A DNA stretch of 6,785 bases from Nitrososphaeraceae archaeon (GCA_030038695.1 JASHSN010000644.1:1-6785); one strand, 5' to 3'; shown: positions 1 through 6,411, counted from the stretch's first letter. Numbers and translations: made by a program. Notes: generated from the sequence alone by a model not told the origin.

Positions 1-432
1 AGCTCCTCAATACTAAAGGGAGAAAGAAACCAAGATCAATTGCGTCCAGAAGAGCTTCTATTAACATTGTTGGAAACAGGAGAAGCTGATGCAATACCAG
101 CATACAAACATGAAGCTATTGAGAGAGGATTCCCATTTATCAGTCTCCCTCCGCAGGTAAACCTTGGAGATCCAGCCTTCGCAAGTTATTACAAGCAAGC
201 CAGTTGCACACAACCACACGGAACTTTAGACTTTGGTAAGCCAATAGTATTTGATGTTACTATTCCAAACAATGTTAGAAATACTGAAGGAGCAATACAA
301 TTTGTAAAATTTCTATTTTCTAACCAAGGAAAAAAGATCTTTCAGAATGATGGATTTAGTTTGCTACTACCAATTGCAGGAGGAAATAAGACAGCAATAC
401 CCGAAGAAATATCAGTTCCAGCTCTTAAATGA
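1..432 (+). CDS. wtpA: Tungstate/molybdate ABC transporter substrate-binding protein (WtpA/ModA type), C-terminal part
   Basis: The frame is open from the first base, so the 5' end lies outside the window; 143 residues and a TGA stop are present. A TTG at 40 is not the likely start because homology continues upstream of it. Visible WtpA-like blocks, numbered from the first codon, are 'LRPEE' (14-18), 'LLETGEADAIPAYKHEA' (23-39), 'SLPPQVNLGDPAFASYY' (48-64), 'KPIVFDVTIP' (80-89) and 'FVKFLFSNQGKKIF' (101-114). These form the second lobe and the hinge-return strand of a periplasmic-type binding fold, with the usual end soon after the last helix. In the family this protein is exported, captures tungstate or molybdate outside the membrane and delivers it to a permease. 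The matching permease and ATPase lie 4 kb downstream on the same strand. Whether the ligand is tungstate, molybdate or another oxyanion cannot be told from this half. Confidence 0.88.
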   Translation, partial: SSSILKGERNQDQLRPEELLLTLLETGEADAIPAYKHEAIERGFPFISLPPQVNLGDPAFASYYKQASCTQPHGTLDFGKPIVFDVTIPNNVRNTEGAIQFVKFLFSNQGKKIFQNDGFSLLLPIAGGNKTAIPEEISVPALK

Positions 433-820
433 GATAGGGCGTTATCGTAGGCTGCATTAAATGTTGGAGATGTATAAAGTATGCACCTTGATGATATGGG
501 GATACTTGGAGTTGCGCGCAGACACCGGTAAGAAATGGAGGTCAGGACTTTAAGCATATATCACTAATCATCTCTTTTACGCCTTTCCAATTTACCTTAT
601 CTTATTTGATATTATTACTCCATTTATCAAGGTGGGTCTGTAAATGTGTCTGCTGGTGACGCTTATACTCCGATGAGGAAAGGAATTCCTGCCCACGATC
701 CTTGCACGTCAAGACCATATCCATCGTATCTGCTACCAGGATGTTTAACTGATAAAGCTTCTACCATGACGAATATCGTCGTTATAGGATGGTCGTTATA
801 TGAGGAGTAGGATTCTTGGA
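433..820. other. Region without a recognisable gene
   Basis: No frame on either strand gives a protein I recognise, and stops are frequent. A 30-codon plus-strand frame at 461-553 has no supporting features. The plus strand at about 634-660 reads 'GSVNVSAGD', which recalls the start of a cupredoxin strand, but no copper ligands follow. An AT-rich stretch at about 560-630 may hold regulatory sequence for either side. The stretch is best read as decayed or non-coding DNA. Confidence 0.5.
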
Positions 821-979
821 CTATGGTGGCGACGCTGTAACTTCTATTGATTTTGTTGTTCCCTCGTAATTAGCGTCCCCAGGAAAGGATGGTGTAATTT
901 GGTACGAACCTGGCTCTAGGTCGACATCGGTTTTATACTCACCATCGACCCTAGTTCTGAGAGTATGCAGTCTACGTAA
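821..979 (-). pseudogene. Relic of a bacterial/archaeal Ig-like repeat domain (extracellular protein)
   Basis: The minus strand is open between stops at 980-982 (TGA) and 821-823 (TAG), 52 codons, with no start codon of its own. It reads 'RVDGEYKTDVDLEPGSYQ', then 'SFPGDANYEGTT', then 'KSIEVTASPP'. This is the usual wording of the last strands of an Ig-like (Big_3-type) repeat: DG-Y, a D-L-PG-Y turn, then FxGDxxY followed by a strand ending VTA. Such domains occur in tandem in large secreted or cell-surface proteins of Nitrososphaerota. Neither the upstream sequence (980-1251) nor the downstream sequence continues the domain, so this is a fragment of a lost gene. The domain class is fairly clear by eye; the parent protein is unknown. 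Confidence 0.5.
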
Positions 980-1251
980 TCATATGTTTTTTAGGGTATT
1001 TGAAATAATGACTCATACGACTATAGCATCAATGCTAATATAGAAGTAGAACACGAGGACTCAAATTCTAATGCTCTAATGTAAATGACATCGATATGGA
1101 ATCGTCGCGAAACTACAAGGCCTTTTATTCACTTTTGGGTATGATACTTCCGTATTCAGCTTGTGTATACTGTGCCCGAATGAAATTCATATCATTGTTA
1201 TTCCCGTGAATAGCAAGGGTTGATAATGGTCTCCTAGGTAGGTACTAGGCC
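980..1251. other. Region without a recognisable gene, upstream of the BASS-type carrier gene
   Basis: Neither strand holds a frame that I recognise. The plus strand just before the carrier gene must contain its promoter. The best A/T-rich candidate is around 1220-1229 (TGATAATGG), about 27 nt before the ATG, which would give a nearly leaderless transcript. It is a poor TATA match. No clear Shine-Dalgarno sequence precedes the ATG; 'aggtaggt' at about 1236-1243 is weak. Confidence 0.4.
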
Positions 1252-2211
1252 ATGAATACTTCAGCCTTGCTATTCTTGATAGTGATGATTTCTATGGCGA
1301 TCGGTGTTTTCTTGCCGCAGTTCAGTAAGCTTTTTGCGCCTTATTTATTAATATGGTTGGGTGCTTTATTATTTCTTAATTTAATCCAATTAGAAGCTTC
1401 AGATCTAGTCTCAGCTTTTGCATGCGCAAAAAACATTGTGTTGTTGTCGTTAATTAAATTAGTGGTTCTGCCACTCGTGTTATACGCGTCTACGTTAGTA
1501 ATTTATCCGTCGTTGGCGTTGTCAGTTCTATTGTTGTCAGGGATTTCTACAGGGCTGGGGGCACCGTTCGTGGCGAATTTTATAGGGAGTAATTTTACGT
1601 TAATTGTGGGATTAATTATAGTTACCTCCTTAGCTGTGCCATTTGTTCTCCCTCCTATAGTACATTTGCTGGTCGGCTCACACTTTTCCATACCTCTTAC
1701 ACAGATGATAGTGTTACTTGCCGCAGCCTTGTTTACCCCTTTTCTAGCTGGATGGGTTACAAAGAGATTTTCAACCAAAGCAGCTGATTATGTTTCTGAA
1801 AATTCCCTTTATTTTTCGATCGTTCTTATAATGTTCATAAACATGGGAGTGTTTTCAAAAATTTCAGTCTACTTCTTTGAGTCTCCTTTATTTGTCATAG
1901 AGATGACCTTACTAGCTTTTCTCCTATTCGGTGTATATGGAACGGTCGGTTATACACTAACCTTAGTCGTCTCGCGTGAAAAGAAAAGTGTTACTGATGA
2001 CTCTAAATCGAACACCAAAGAGTCGAAACGTACAGCAGCAACCGAGGGGCTCATTGCGATGGCGTATGTTAACAATATCCTCGTTGCGGTTTTCGCGGAA
2101 CAATTTTTCGGTATCCAAAGTGCTGTCCTACCAGCATTGTATAACATTCCTTACTATATCGGAATCATAATTTTAAAAAAGTTATACTCGGTTCAAGTAC
2201 ATCCCCGTTAA
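1252..2211 (+). CDS. BASS/arsenical-resistance superfamily membrane carrier (bile acid:sodium symporter-like)
   Basis: Complete 319-residue integral membrane protein, ATG to TAA. About ten hydrophobic segments can be placed near residues 5-21, 28-46, 61-83, 88-110, 115-140, 148-169, 184-205, 214-241, 266-288 and 290-312, the number and length expected of the BASS fold. The fourth segment has the broken-helix crossover 'GISTGLGAPFVANF' (97-110), followed by 'GSNFTLIVGLIIVTS' (112-126) and 'PFVLPPI' (130-136). The ninth carries 'AYVNN' (271-275), then 'VLPALYN' (292-298), matching the second crossover. A charged loop at about 242-265, rich in K, S, D and T, separates segments 8 and 9. The usual ExxxQN sodium-site wording in segment 9 is not seen, and there is no ACR3-type Cys in segment 4, so neither sodium coupling nor arsenite export should be assumed. 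The gene stands alone among relics; substrate unknown. Confidence 0.75.
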   Translation: MNTSALLFLIVMISMAIGVFLPQFSKLFAPYLLIWLGALLFLNLIQLEASDLVSAFACAKNIVLLSLIKLVVLPLVLYASTLVIYPSLALSVLLLSGISTGLGAPFVANFIGSNFTLIVGLIIVTSLAVPFVLPPIVHLLVGSHFSIPLTQMIVLLAAALFTPFLAGWVTKRFSTKAADYVSENSLYFSIVLIMFINMGVFSKISVYFFESPLFVIEMTLLAFLLFGVYGTVGYTLTLVVSREKKSVTDDSKSNTKESKRTAATEGLIAMAYVNNILVAVFAEQFFGIQSAVLPALYNIPYYIGIIILKKLYSVQVHPR

Positions 2212-2219
2212 AAATTAGC

Positions 2220-2255
2220 TGATGTAACAAGGAGGCAACAACATAGGTTACATCA
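2220..2255 (+). terminator. Nine-base-pair hairpin after the carrier gene
   Basis: TGATGTAAC at 2220-2228 is the perfect reverse complement of GTTACATCA at 2247-2255, with an 18-base loop. It begins nine bases after the carrier's TAA and is followed by AATATTTT. Archaeal termination relies mainly on T-rich tracts, so the hairpin may instead stabilise the 3' end or be a palindromic operator. The inverted repeat is certain; its role is a guess. Confidence 0.35.
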
Positions 2256-2328
2256 ATATTTTGACACGATGATATAACGGTATATATGGAATGGGAAAGC
2301 GATCTTTATGATTTTAGTTACCCTGAAG

Positions 2329-2505
2329 TTAGGCTGAAGTATGATCCACAACTGGGCTGCAGTCTTTTCTGAGATCAAGGATGCCTAACGGGAAAAGTGT
2401 GGTTGCACTTGTAGGTGGCCCGTAATTAATAGGTTGCAGTTGTCCTGAGTCTAGGGCACGCATTACAATACCTTCGTATCCTTCTATTTTATCAAAGTCG
2501 GCTTG
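2329..2505 (-). pseudogene. Possible relic coding fragment, unrecognised
   Basis: An open minus-strand frame of 58 codons runs from just after TAG at 2506-2508 to TAA at 2329-2331. It contains 'DFDKIEGYEGIVMRALDSG', 'QLQPINYGPPTSATT' and 'FPLGILDLRKDCSPVV', with a natural-looking amino-acid mix. An in-frame ATG lies at 2463-2461, but nothing marks it as a start. I recognise no family. A frame this long could arise by chance here, so it is listed only as a candidate remnant. Confidence 0.2.
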
Positions 2506-2559
2506 CTACTAAACAGATGATGGAGAAATTTCATCTATGTGTGGTTAAAGCCTGAGCTA

Positions 2560-2697
2560 TCAGCGAGTCCTTGCAAACGCAGTCAGGAATCCTGCCCACA
2601 ACCCCACACTTACAGGAATTCCAAGTGTGTGAAATAGACTATGCACGTTAGTTACGTCAACGTTAGCCGCCCAATGTTGAATATGTGCATGCTCACG
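2560..2697 (-). pseudogene. Possible relic of a membrane protein, unrecognised
   Basis: A minus-strand frame of 45 codons lies between TAA at 2698-2700 and TGA at 2560-2562. It reads 'HAHIQHWAANVDVTNVHSLF', then 'HTLGIPVSVGLWAGFLTAFA', then Arg-Thr-Arg. The second part looks like one membrane helix ending in basic residues. There is no start codon, and the frames before and after are closed. It is in the same phase as the broken hydrolase just upstream but lies beyond that gene's natural end. Family unknown; chance is not excluded. Confidence 0.22.
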
Positions 2698-2736
2698 TTA
2701 TCCAGAATCCCGATCAGTATCCAGATAAGGTATTCG

Positions 2737-3761
2737 TCAATTAGGATTTGTTGTGGTCGAAAGAAATGTTAGTAGTACCTTACTGAATACAAATGGGTAT
2801 TGATACATCAATCCATGACCTCCTCCCTTTATCTGCACAAGCCAAGCTCCAGGAATTTTTTGTGCAAGAACTAAGGAGTTAGGTGCTGGTACGGCAACAT
2901 CCTTAGTTCCAGTTATAATCAAAGTAGGTTGGGAGATTTTTGTAAGTCGACCGCAAACGCCATTCCAGTTTAATGCTAACCATCATTCATTAAGATTGAA
3001 TTGTTCCCTTAAGATATTAGAAGTTACAATTTCTCGGGACTTTGGGAGTGTTACATTTGAGTGAGATTTGACCCATTCAAGCGGGAATGTGACAGATACA
3101 ATTTTTTCCGGGTCTTCTGTACGATTGTTTACAAGATCAGATAAAATTTTCACAACTTGTGTGGCTTGGGGTACATTCTCTCTTCCTCCACAAGATGCAC
3201 CATAGAGTATAAGACGGTTAATCTTTTCTGGGTGAAAAAGAGTTACTTCTTGAGCTATAAAAGAACCCATCGAAAATCCAAGAACATCTACTTTTTGTAT
3301 TTTTAGAGCATCAAGTAAACCAATAGTGTCATTCGCAAATTGCTGAATCGAAAATGATTTGATTCCTATTGTTGTATTTCCGACACCCCGATTATCAAAT
3401 ACAATTACTGTATGATTCCTTGAAAGGTCTCTTAGAAGAGATGACTGCCATGTATCCATGGCAAAGCCACTACCGCTGATAAGTAGAATTGGGTCGCCTT
3501 TACCAAAGGTCTCATATGCGATATCAATATCTCCTACATGGACTTTTCTACAGGGATATTTTGTACGTTTAGTGGATTTGCATTATTAGAGTTCGTTTGA
3601 TTTGTTTGACCGTAAGCGAAGTTGGCAGTACTAAAGTAATTATTGGTGTTCGGTATCGCACCACTTGGAATAATGATAACAAGGAAGATAATGGCAAGTA
3701 TATGGAATTTGAAAATACACCATTGCTGGCATGTGTCACCTTGTAACTTGTACATATTCAT
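2737..3761 (-). pseudogene. Broken secreted alpha/beta hydrolase
   Basis: The gene would encode about 340 residues from ATG at 3761. The N-terminus has a hydrophobic export or anchor segment (about residues 18-38, 'FKFHILAIIFLVIIIP'), then a Gln/Asn/Thr-rich linker. After 'NIPVEK' the frame hits TAG at 3534-3536, but the next frame continues at once with 'VHVGDIDIAYETFGKGDPI', so about one base is missing near 3544-3549. The body holds an oxyanion-hole-type 'ISGSGFAMDTW', 'FDNRGVG', the nucleophile elbow 'GFSMGS', the acid-bearing 'GTKDVAVP' and the histidine in 'GGGHGLMYQYP', so the whole Ser-Asp-His triad is present. A second lesion, TGA at 2983-2985, follows 'REQFNLNE'; the same phase resumes as 'WLALNWNGVCGRL'. 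Two lesions suggest a pseudogene, although assembly error is possible. The substrate of this family is not inferable. It is oriented opposite to the ABC genes and just downstream of the recombinase relic. Confidence 0.8.
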
Positions 3762-3789
3762 AAATGACCCTAGTAAACCATTATCTGAT

Positions 3790-4354
3790 CTAAATATTTT
3801 TTACTAATCTTGACACAACTACTTCGTTGGGTCTCAAATACGAGTCTCAGATTACTAGTTTACAGGATGTATAAAGAAGAAGAAGAAACACTTCGTTATC
3901 ATCTAAATCCCACATATCACCCGGGCCACACCGTTTCCTTTTTTTACCTCGTTGGTTTTTTAAGACCTGCCACAATGGCTGGTTTTGGTCTATCATCAGA
4001 ATCAATATCTGGATGGTAGAACCATTTGAAAAAGCGCGTTACTGTTATTTCAAAAGCATTATAGAACCCCTTCCATTTATGGGTAGGATCTAGACTTTCC
4101 GGTTTTTCCAAGCTATCAAGATTTCCTAAAACATCCTCACTCATGTCAACAATGGGCTTGTTTACCTTTTGTGCAAAGCGGACCGAGTTTAAAAGATTCG
4201 TTGCTAACCTGGAATGAGCGACACCTGGATTATCCCTCTTATACGCCATCAAGTAATCCCCCAAAACGGAAGCATTTCCATTTCCAAGCTTTTCTCAGGG
4301 ACCCCTTGCAGTTTGGTCTCTCCAAAGATTTGATTTAACTTTTGTAGAGCTCAT
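3790..4354 (-). pseudogene. Broken and truncated tyrosine recombinase (integrase), Nitrososphaerota family
   Basis: The central block, minus strand 4264 to 3944, reads 'YLMAYKRDNPGVAHS', 'FAQKVNKPIVDMSEDV', 'DPTHKWKGFYN', 'TRFFKWFYHPDID' and 'DRPKPAIVAGLKK'. This is the SAM-like core-binding domain of archaeal integrases. It ends at TGA or TAA equivalents within an A-rich run. Moving one phase, the match continues from about 3955 as 'PGDMWDLDDNEVFLL', meets TGA at 3847-3849, then 'YLRPNEVVVSRLVKNI' and TAG at 3790-3792. The Arg in 'LRPNEV' (codon 3832-3834) is the box I catalytic arginine. Box II (HxxR) and the tyrosine are absent. At the 5' side, 4350-4282 reads 'LQKLNQIFGETKLQGVPEK' in another phase, and joins 'NGNASVLGDYL' after a one-base shift. 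An ATG at 4354 is in phase with the central block but is cut by TGA at 4295-4297. It is certainly non-functional as a recombinase, and marks past mobile DNA. Confidence 0.8.
3792..3803 (-). promoter_or_regulatory. Candidate TATA box for the broken hydrolase gene
   Basis: The minus strand reads AAAAAATATTTA here, centred about 36 bases before the hydrolase ATG at 3761. With usual archaeal spacing, transcription would start some ten bases before the ATG. It lies inside the tail of the recombinase relic. Judged by composition and spacing only. Confidence 0.22.
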
Positions 4355-4378
4355 TATAAAACCACTTATTTCAAATCT

Positions 4379-4403
4379 CTATATAAGGTATCCATATATT
4401 TTA
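4379..4403 (+). promoter_or_regulatory. Candidate TATA boxes for the permease-ATPase operon
   Basis: Two A/T-rich elements precede the permease: CTATATAAG at 4379-4387 and ATATATTTTA at 4394-4403. The first would give a leader of about 13 bases, and the second a leaderless transcript at the TTG start (4423). They lie in the 68-base gap between the recombinase relic's 5' end and the permease, so this pair of genes appears to have its own promoter, independent of the distant binding-protein gene. Confidence 0.4.
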
Positions 4404-4422
4404 CAACGGGATAGTAGAAAGA

Positions 4423-5238
4423 TTGTCATTATTCCGCATACTAATTTTGGGACTAGCCTCAATTCTTGTAATCTATATTATGCTCCCAATCCTTGGAATA
4501 ATTTCGAGAATTGACACTTTGGACTTCGCATCTTTGCTAAGCTCTCAGACTACAACCGCAATGTTACTCAGTTTGGGGGCTGCAACAGCATCAACTGTCA
4601 TATGCATCGTGTTTGGATTGCCACTCGCATATCTTATTGCTAGGAGCAAATCCAAAGCTGCTCAACTGCTTAGAGTTGCTACGACCATACCTTTGGCTGT
4701 CCCTCCACTTATCTCTGGAGCTTTGCTTGTTAATATTTACGGCGAAAATTCACCTTTGGGAATGGTAGCTGAACATGCAGGTTTGAGGCTAACCCAATCA
4801 ACAATAGGAATTGTGATAGCGCAGGTCTATGTGATTTCTCCGTTTGTGGTTCTAACCGCCTCTGCTGGAATAGAAAAAGTTGACATAAATTATGAATATA
4901 CTTCTCGAATTCTTGGTAGAGGAGCTGCAATGACATTTTTGACTGTCACTATTCCATTAGCTGCAAAAGAGATACTAGCAGGAATCAGCCTTGCATGGAT
5001 TAGAGCCATTGGCGAATTCGGTGCTAACGTAATGGTCGCCTATAATCCAAAGACTATTTCGATCCAGCTATGGGAATATAATGCTTTAGGTGGCCTTAAG
5101 CTTGTGATGCCTGGAGTCTTAATTGTACTAATATTCTCGTTTGCTTCGCTTGCATTTTGGCTTTGGATTATGAATCTTAGGAGACGTACAAACACCACTT
5201 TAATTTCTACTACTGAGCAGTATCATGATCACAATTGA
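4423..5238 (+). CDS. wtpB: Molybdate/tungstate-type ABC transporter permease (ModB/WtpB)
   Basis: A 271-residue membrane protein of the MetI-like permease fold. Hydrophobic segments lie near residues 6-27, 44-73, 82-107, 128-150, 179-200 and 226-250. The cytoplasmic EAA loop is clear: 'YEYTSRILGRGAAMTFLTVT' followed by 'IPLA' (157-180), then 'RAIGEFGANVMVAYN' (194-208), the wording typical of ModB, WtpB and CysT-type oxyanion permeases. This loop contacts the ATPase. TTG at 4423 is the only usual start codon between the upstream in-frame stop (4384-4386) and the first membrane segment, and no strong ribosome site precedes it. The last 14 bases overlap the start of the ATPase gene, indicating coupled translation and a two-gene operon. 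The partner binding protein would be the WtpA-like protein at the left edge. Molybdate versus tungstate versus sulfate cannot be settled by sequence reading; the WtpA-type partner favours tungstate/molybdate. Confidence 0.85.
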   Translation: MSLFRILILGLASILVIYIMLPILGIISRIDTLDFASLLSSQTTTAMLLSLGAATASTVICIVFGLPLAYLIARSKSKAAQLLRVATTIPLAVPPLISGALLVNIYGENSPLGMVAEHAGLRLTQSTIGIVIAQVYVISPFVVLTASAGIEKVDINYEYTSRILGRGAAMTFLTVTIPLAAKEILAGISLAWIRAIGEFGANVMVAYNPKTISIQLWEYNALGGLKLVMPGVLIVLIFSFASLAFWLWIMNLRRRTNTTLISTTEQYHDHN

Positions 5239-5929
5239 AGGACTGTCCAAGGGGCTAGGTAAGTTTCATCTTGGTCCCTTAAATCTAGAGGTTAATGATG
5301 CACAGATACTCGTAGTTTTGGGAAGGAATGGATCAGGAAAGACTACTCTACTCAATTTAATTGCTGGCATATTGCAAACGGATGAGGGGAAAATTTTTCT
5401 TGATAAAAATCTATTAAATGGGATATCTTTAGAGAAGAGAAAAATAGGATACGTATTCCAGAGACTATACCTATTTCCACATTTGGATGTTTTTTCTAAC
5501 ATCACGTTTGGTTTGCAAAGTCGAAAATATAGTGAACTAGCAATAAAAACTAACGAAATGATCTCAATGCTCGGCATAGAACGGTTGCTAGCAAGAAACA
5601 TTCAAAGCTTAAGTGGTGGAGAGCAGCAGAAGGTTGCAATAGCCAGGACTCTTCTAACAGAGCCGCGTCTCCTCCTTATGGATGAACCATTTTCAAATAT
5701 AGACGTCACCAGTAAGTACACTTTGATACAGGAAATTAAGACTATTGTTCATGGCCTCAAAATCCCCACAATTTACGTGACTCATTACGCAAATGAAGCT
5801 TTCAATATGGCAGATAAAATAATGATTCTTCATAATGGATATGTAGTCGAGGATGGAACAAAAGATGAAATCATGTTGAAACCAAAGGCTGAGCTTACTA
5901 AGTCACTTATCCATTCCTTGCAATTCTGA
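5225..5929 (+). CDS. wtpC: ABC transporter ATP-binding protein of the molybdate/tungstate-type importer
   Basis: A 234-residue cytoplasmic ATPase, ATG to TGA, starting inside the 3' end of the permease gene. All nucleotide-binding parts are present: Walker A 'GRNGSGKTT' (33-41), Q-loop glutamine in 'YVFQRLYLFPHL' (Q79), ABC signature 'LSGGEQQ' (129-135), Walker B 'LLLMDEP' (149-155), D-loop 'SNID' (157-160; commonly SALD) and the switch histidine in 'YVTHY' (H187). Two copies would drive transport through the permease. The protein stops soon after the catalytic core ('DEIMLKP' at 214-220 and a short helix), so it has none of the C-terminal TOBE oxyanion-binding regulatory domain of roughly 350-residue ModC/WtpC proteins. 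The family wording 'YLFPHLDVFSNITFGL' is that of the molybdate/sulfate/iron importer group. The symbol rests on the permease and binding-protein context. Confidence 0.85.
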   Translation: MITIEGLSKGLGKFHLGPLNLEVNDAQILVVLGRNGSGKTTLLNLIAGILQTDEGKIFLDKNLLNGISLEKRKIGYVFQRLYLFPHLDVFSNITFGLQSRKYSELAIKTNEMISMLGIERLLARNIQSLSGGEQQKVAIARTLLTEPRLLLMDEPFSNIDVTSKYTLIQEIKTIVHGLKIPTIYVTHYANEAFNMADKIMILHNGYVVEDGTKDEIMLKPKAELTKSLIHSLQF

Positions 5930-6123
5930 GTGACGTCCTATATGGGTACGCAGTAATGCCTTCGTCAACAGGCGTTCGTGTGTAGTAGGCATAAAACATA
6001 GTCCGTCAATCAAATTCCAAAGTATTTTGTCGTTCGTTTACCCTGCTGTATTGAGCACAGTACTTAACAATATACGATGTTCTGAAACTGTTTTAATCTT
6101 TAGTGTACATATGTGTGGTACAT

Positions 6124-6291
6124 ATGGATCAAATTTGCCAATGTAACGAATGTAAGGTGACTCTTCCGGACAAACAAATTGCAACAGAGGATAGAGATGG
6201 CACAGGTCATACATTAGAGCAAATAATTTTCATAAATCGATATTTTCATTTCCGTATCGCTCTTCTGGTATTGGTCATATTATATGTCTAA
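6124..6291 (+). CDS. Doubtful small Cys-containing protein
   Basis: A 55-codon frame from ATG to TAA. The start reads 'MDQICQCNECKVTLPDKQ', with cysteines in a CxCxxC arrangement as in half of a small zinc finger or ribbon, and a histidine later in 'DGTGHTLEQ'. The second half, 'FRIALLVLVILYV', is hydrophobic and unlike a zinc protein. A GTG at 6103 would add seven residues but looks arbitrary. The frame may be a chance one, or the 5' end of a zinc-finger gene lost to a frameshift. No operon partner. Confidence 0.22.
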   Translation: MDQICQCNECKVTLPDKQIATEDRDGTGHTLEQIIFINRYFHFRIALLVLVILYV

Positions 6292-6396
6292 TGCCGAACA
6301 TGTTTGCTGCTGTTAGTGGGCACGGTGCATCAATCAATATATAGGACAAGAAGTTGGTTATTATTCCCAAGGACTAATTGAGTCTAGGGATTCTGT

Positions 6397-6409
6397 GTCG
6401 CAAAGCGAC
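6397..6409 (-). other. Short hairpin just after moaD
   Basis: GTCGC, AAA, GCGAC form a perfect five-base-pair stem with a three-base loop. It starts two bases beyond the moaD stop. No T-run follows on the minus strand, so it is more likely a 3'-end structure than a classic terminator. It is short enough to be chance. Confidence 0.25.
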
Positions 6410-6411
6410 CA

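Larger units (their letters stand above)
5930..6411. other. Region without a convincing gene, between the ABC operon and moaD
   Basis: The two flanking genes converge on this stretch. The only frame of note is the doubtful small one at 6124-6291. A six-base inverted repeat (ATGCCT at 5956-5961, AGGCAT at 5987-5992) follows the ATPase stop but has a long loop and no T-run. A hairpin sits next to the moaD stop. Nothing else was recognised on either strand. Confidence 0.45.

Noticed and set aside
461..553. Thirty-codon plus-strand frame just after the binding-protein gene
   Set aside because: Very short, no ribosome site, no recognisable motif and no partner.
342..557. Minus-strand open frame of 71 codons at the left edge
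   Set aside because: Much of it is antisense to the conserved end of the WtpA-like protein, and the rest has no recognisable feature.
631..700. Plus-strand 'GGSVNVSAGDAYTP' as a cupredoxin (plastocyanin) relic
   Set aside because: Only one strand's worth of resemblance; no His, Cys or Met copper ligands follow in any plus frame.
681..2600. Shared motif GGAATTCCTGCCCAC (about 682-696) and GGAATCCTGCCCAC (about 2586-2599) as a dispersed repeat
   Set aside because: Similarity does not extend beyond about 15 bases and includes a one-base gap; chance or a shared hydrophobic codon pattern is enough.
2605..2629. Seven-base inverted repeat CACACTT/AAGTGTG as a terminator or element end
   Set aside because: Short, with an 11-base loop, no T-run and no gene ending beside it; it falls inside a possible relic frame.
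3810..4019. Plus-strand open frame of 69 codons
   Set aside because: It is antisense to the integrase relic, whose minus-strand reading shows clear family motifs; the plus frame shows none.
2983..4297. In-frame TGA codons in the hydrolase and integrase, suggesting UGA recoding
   Set aside because: The same genes also carry frameshifts and a lost 3' end, and neither a selenocysteine insertion element nor conservation of the sites is visible. Decay is simpler, and the intact ABC ATPase uses TGA as its stop.
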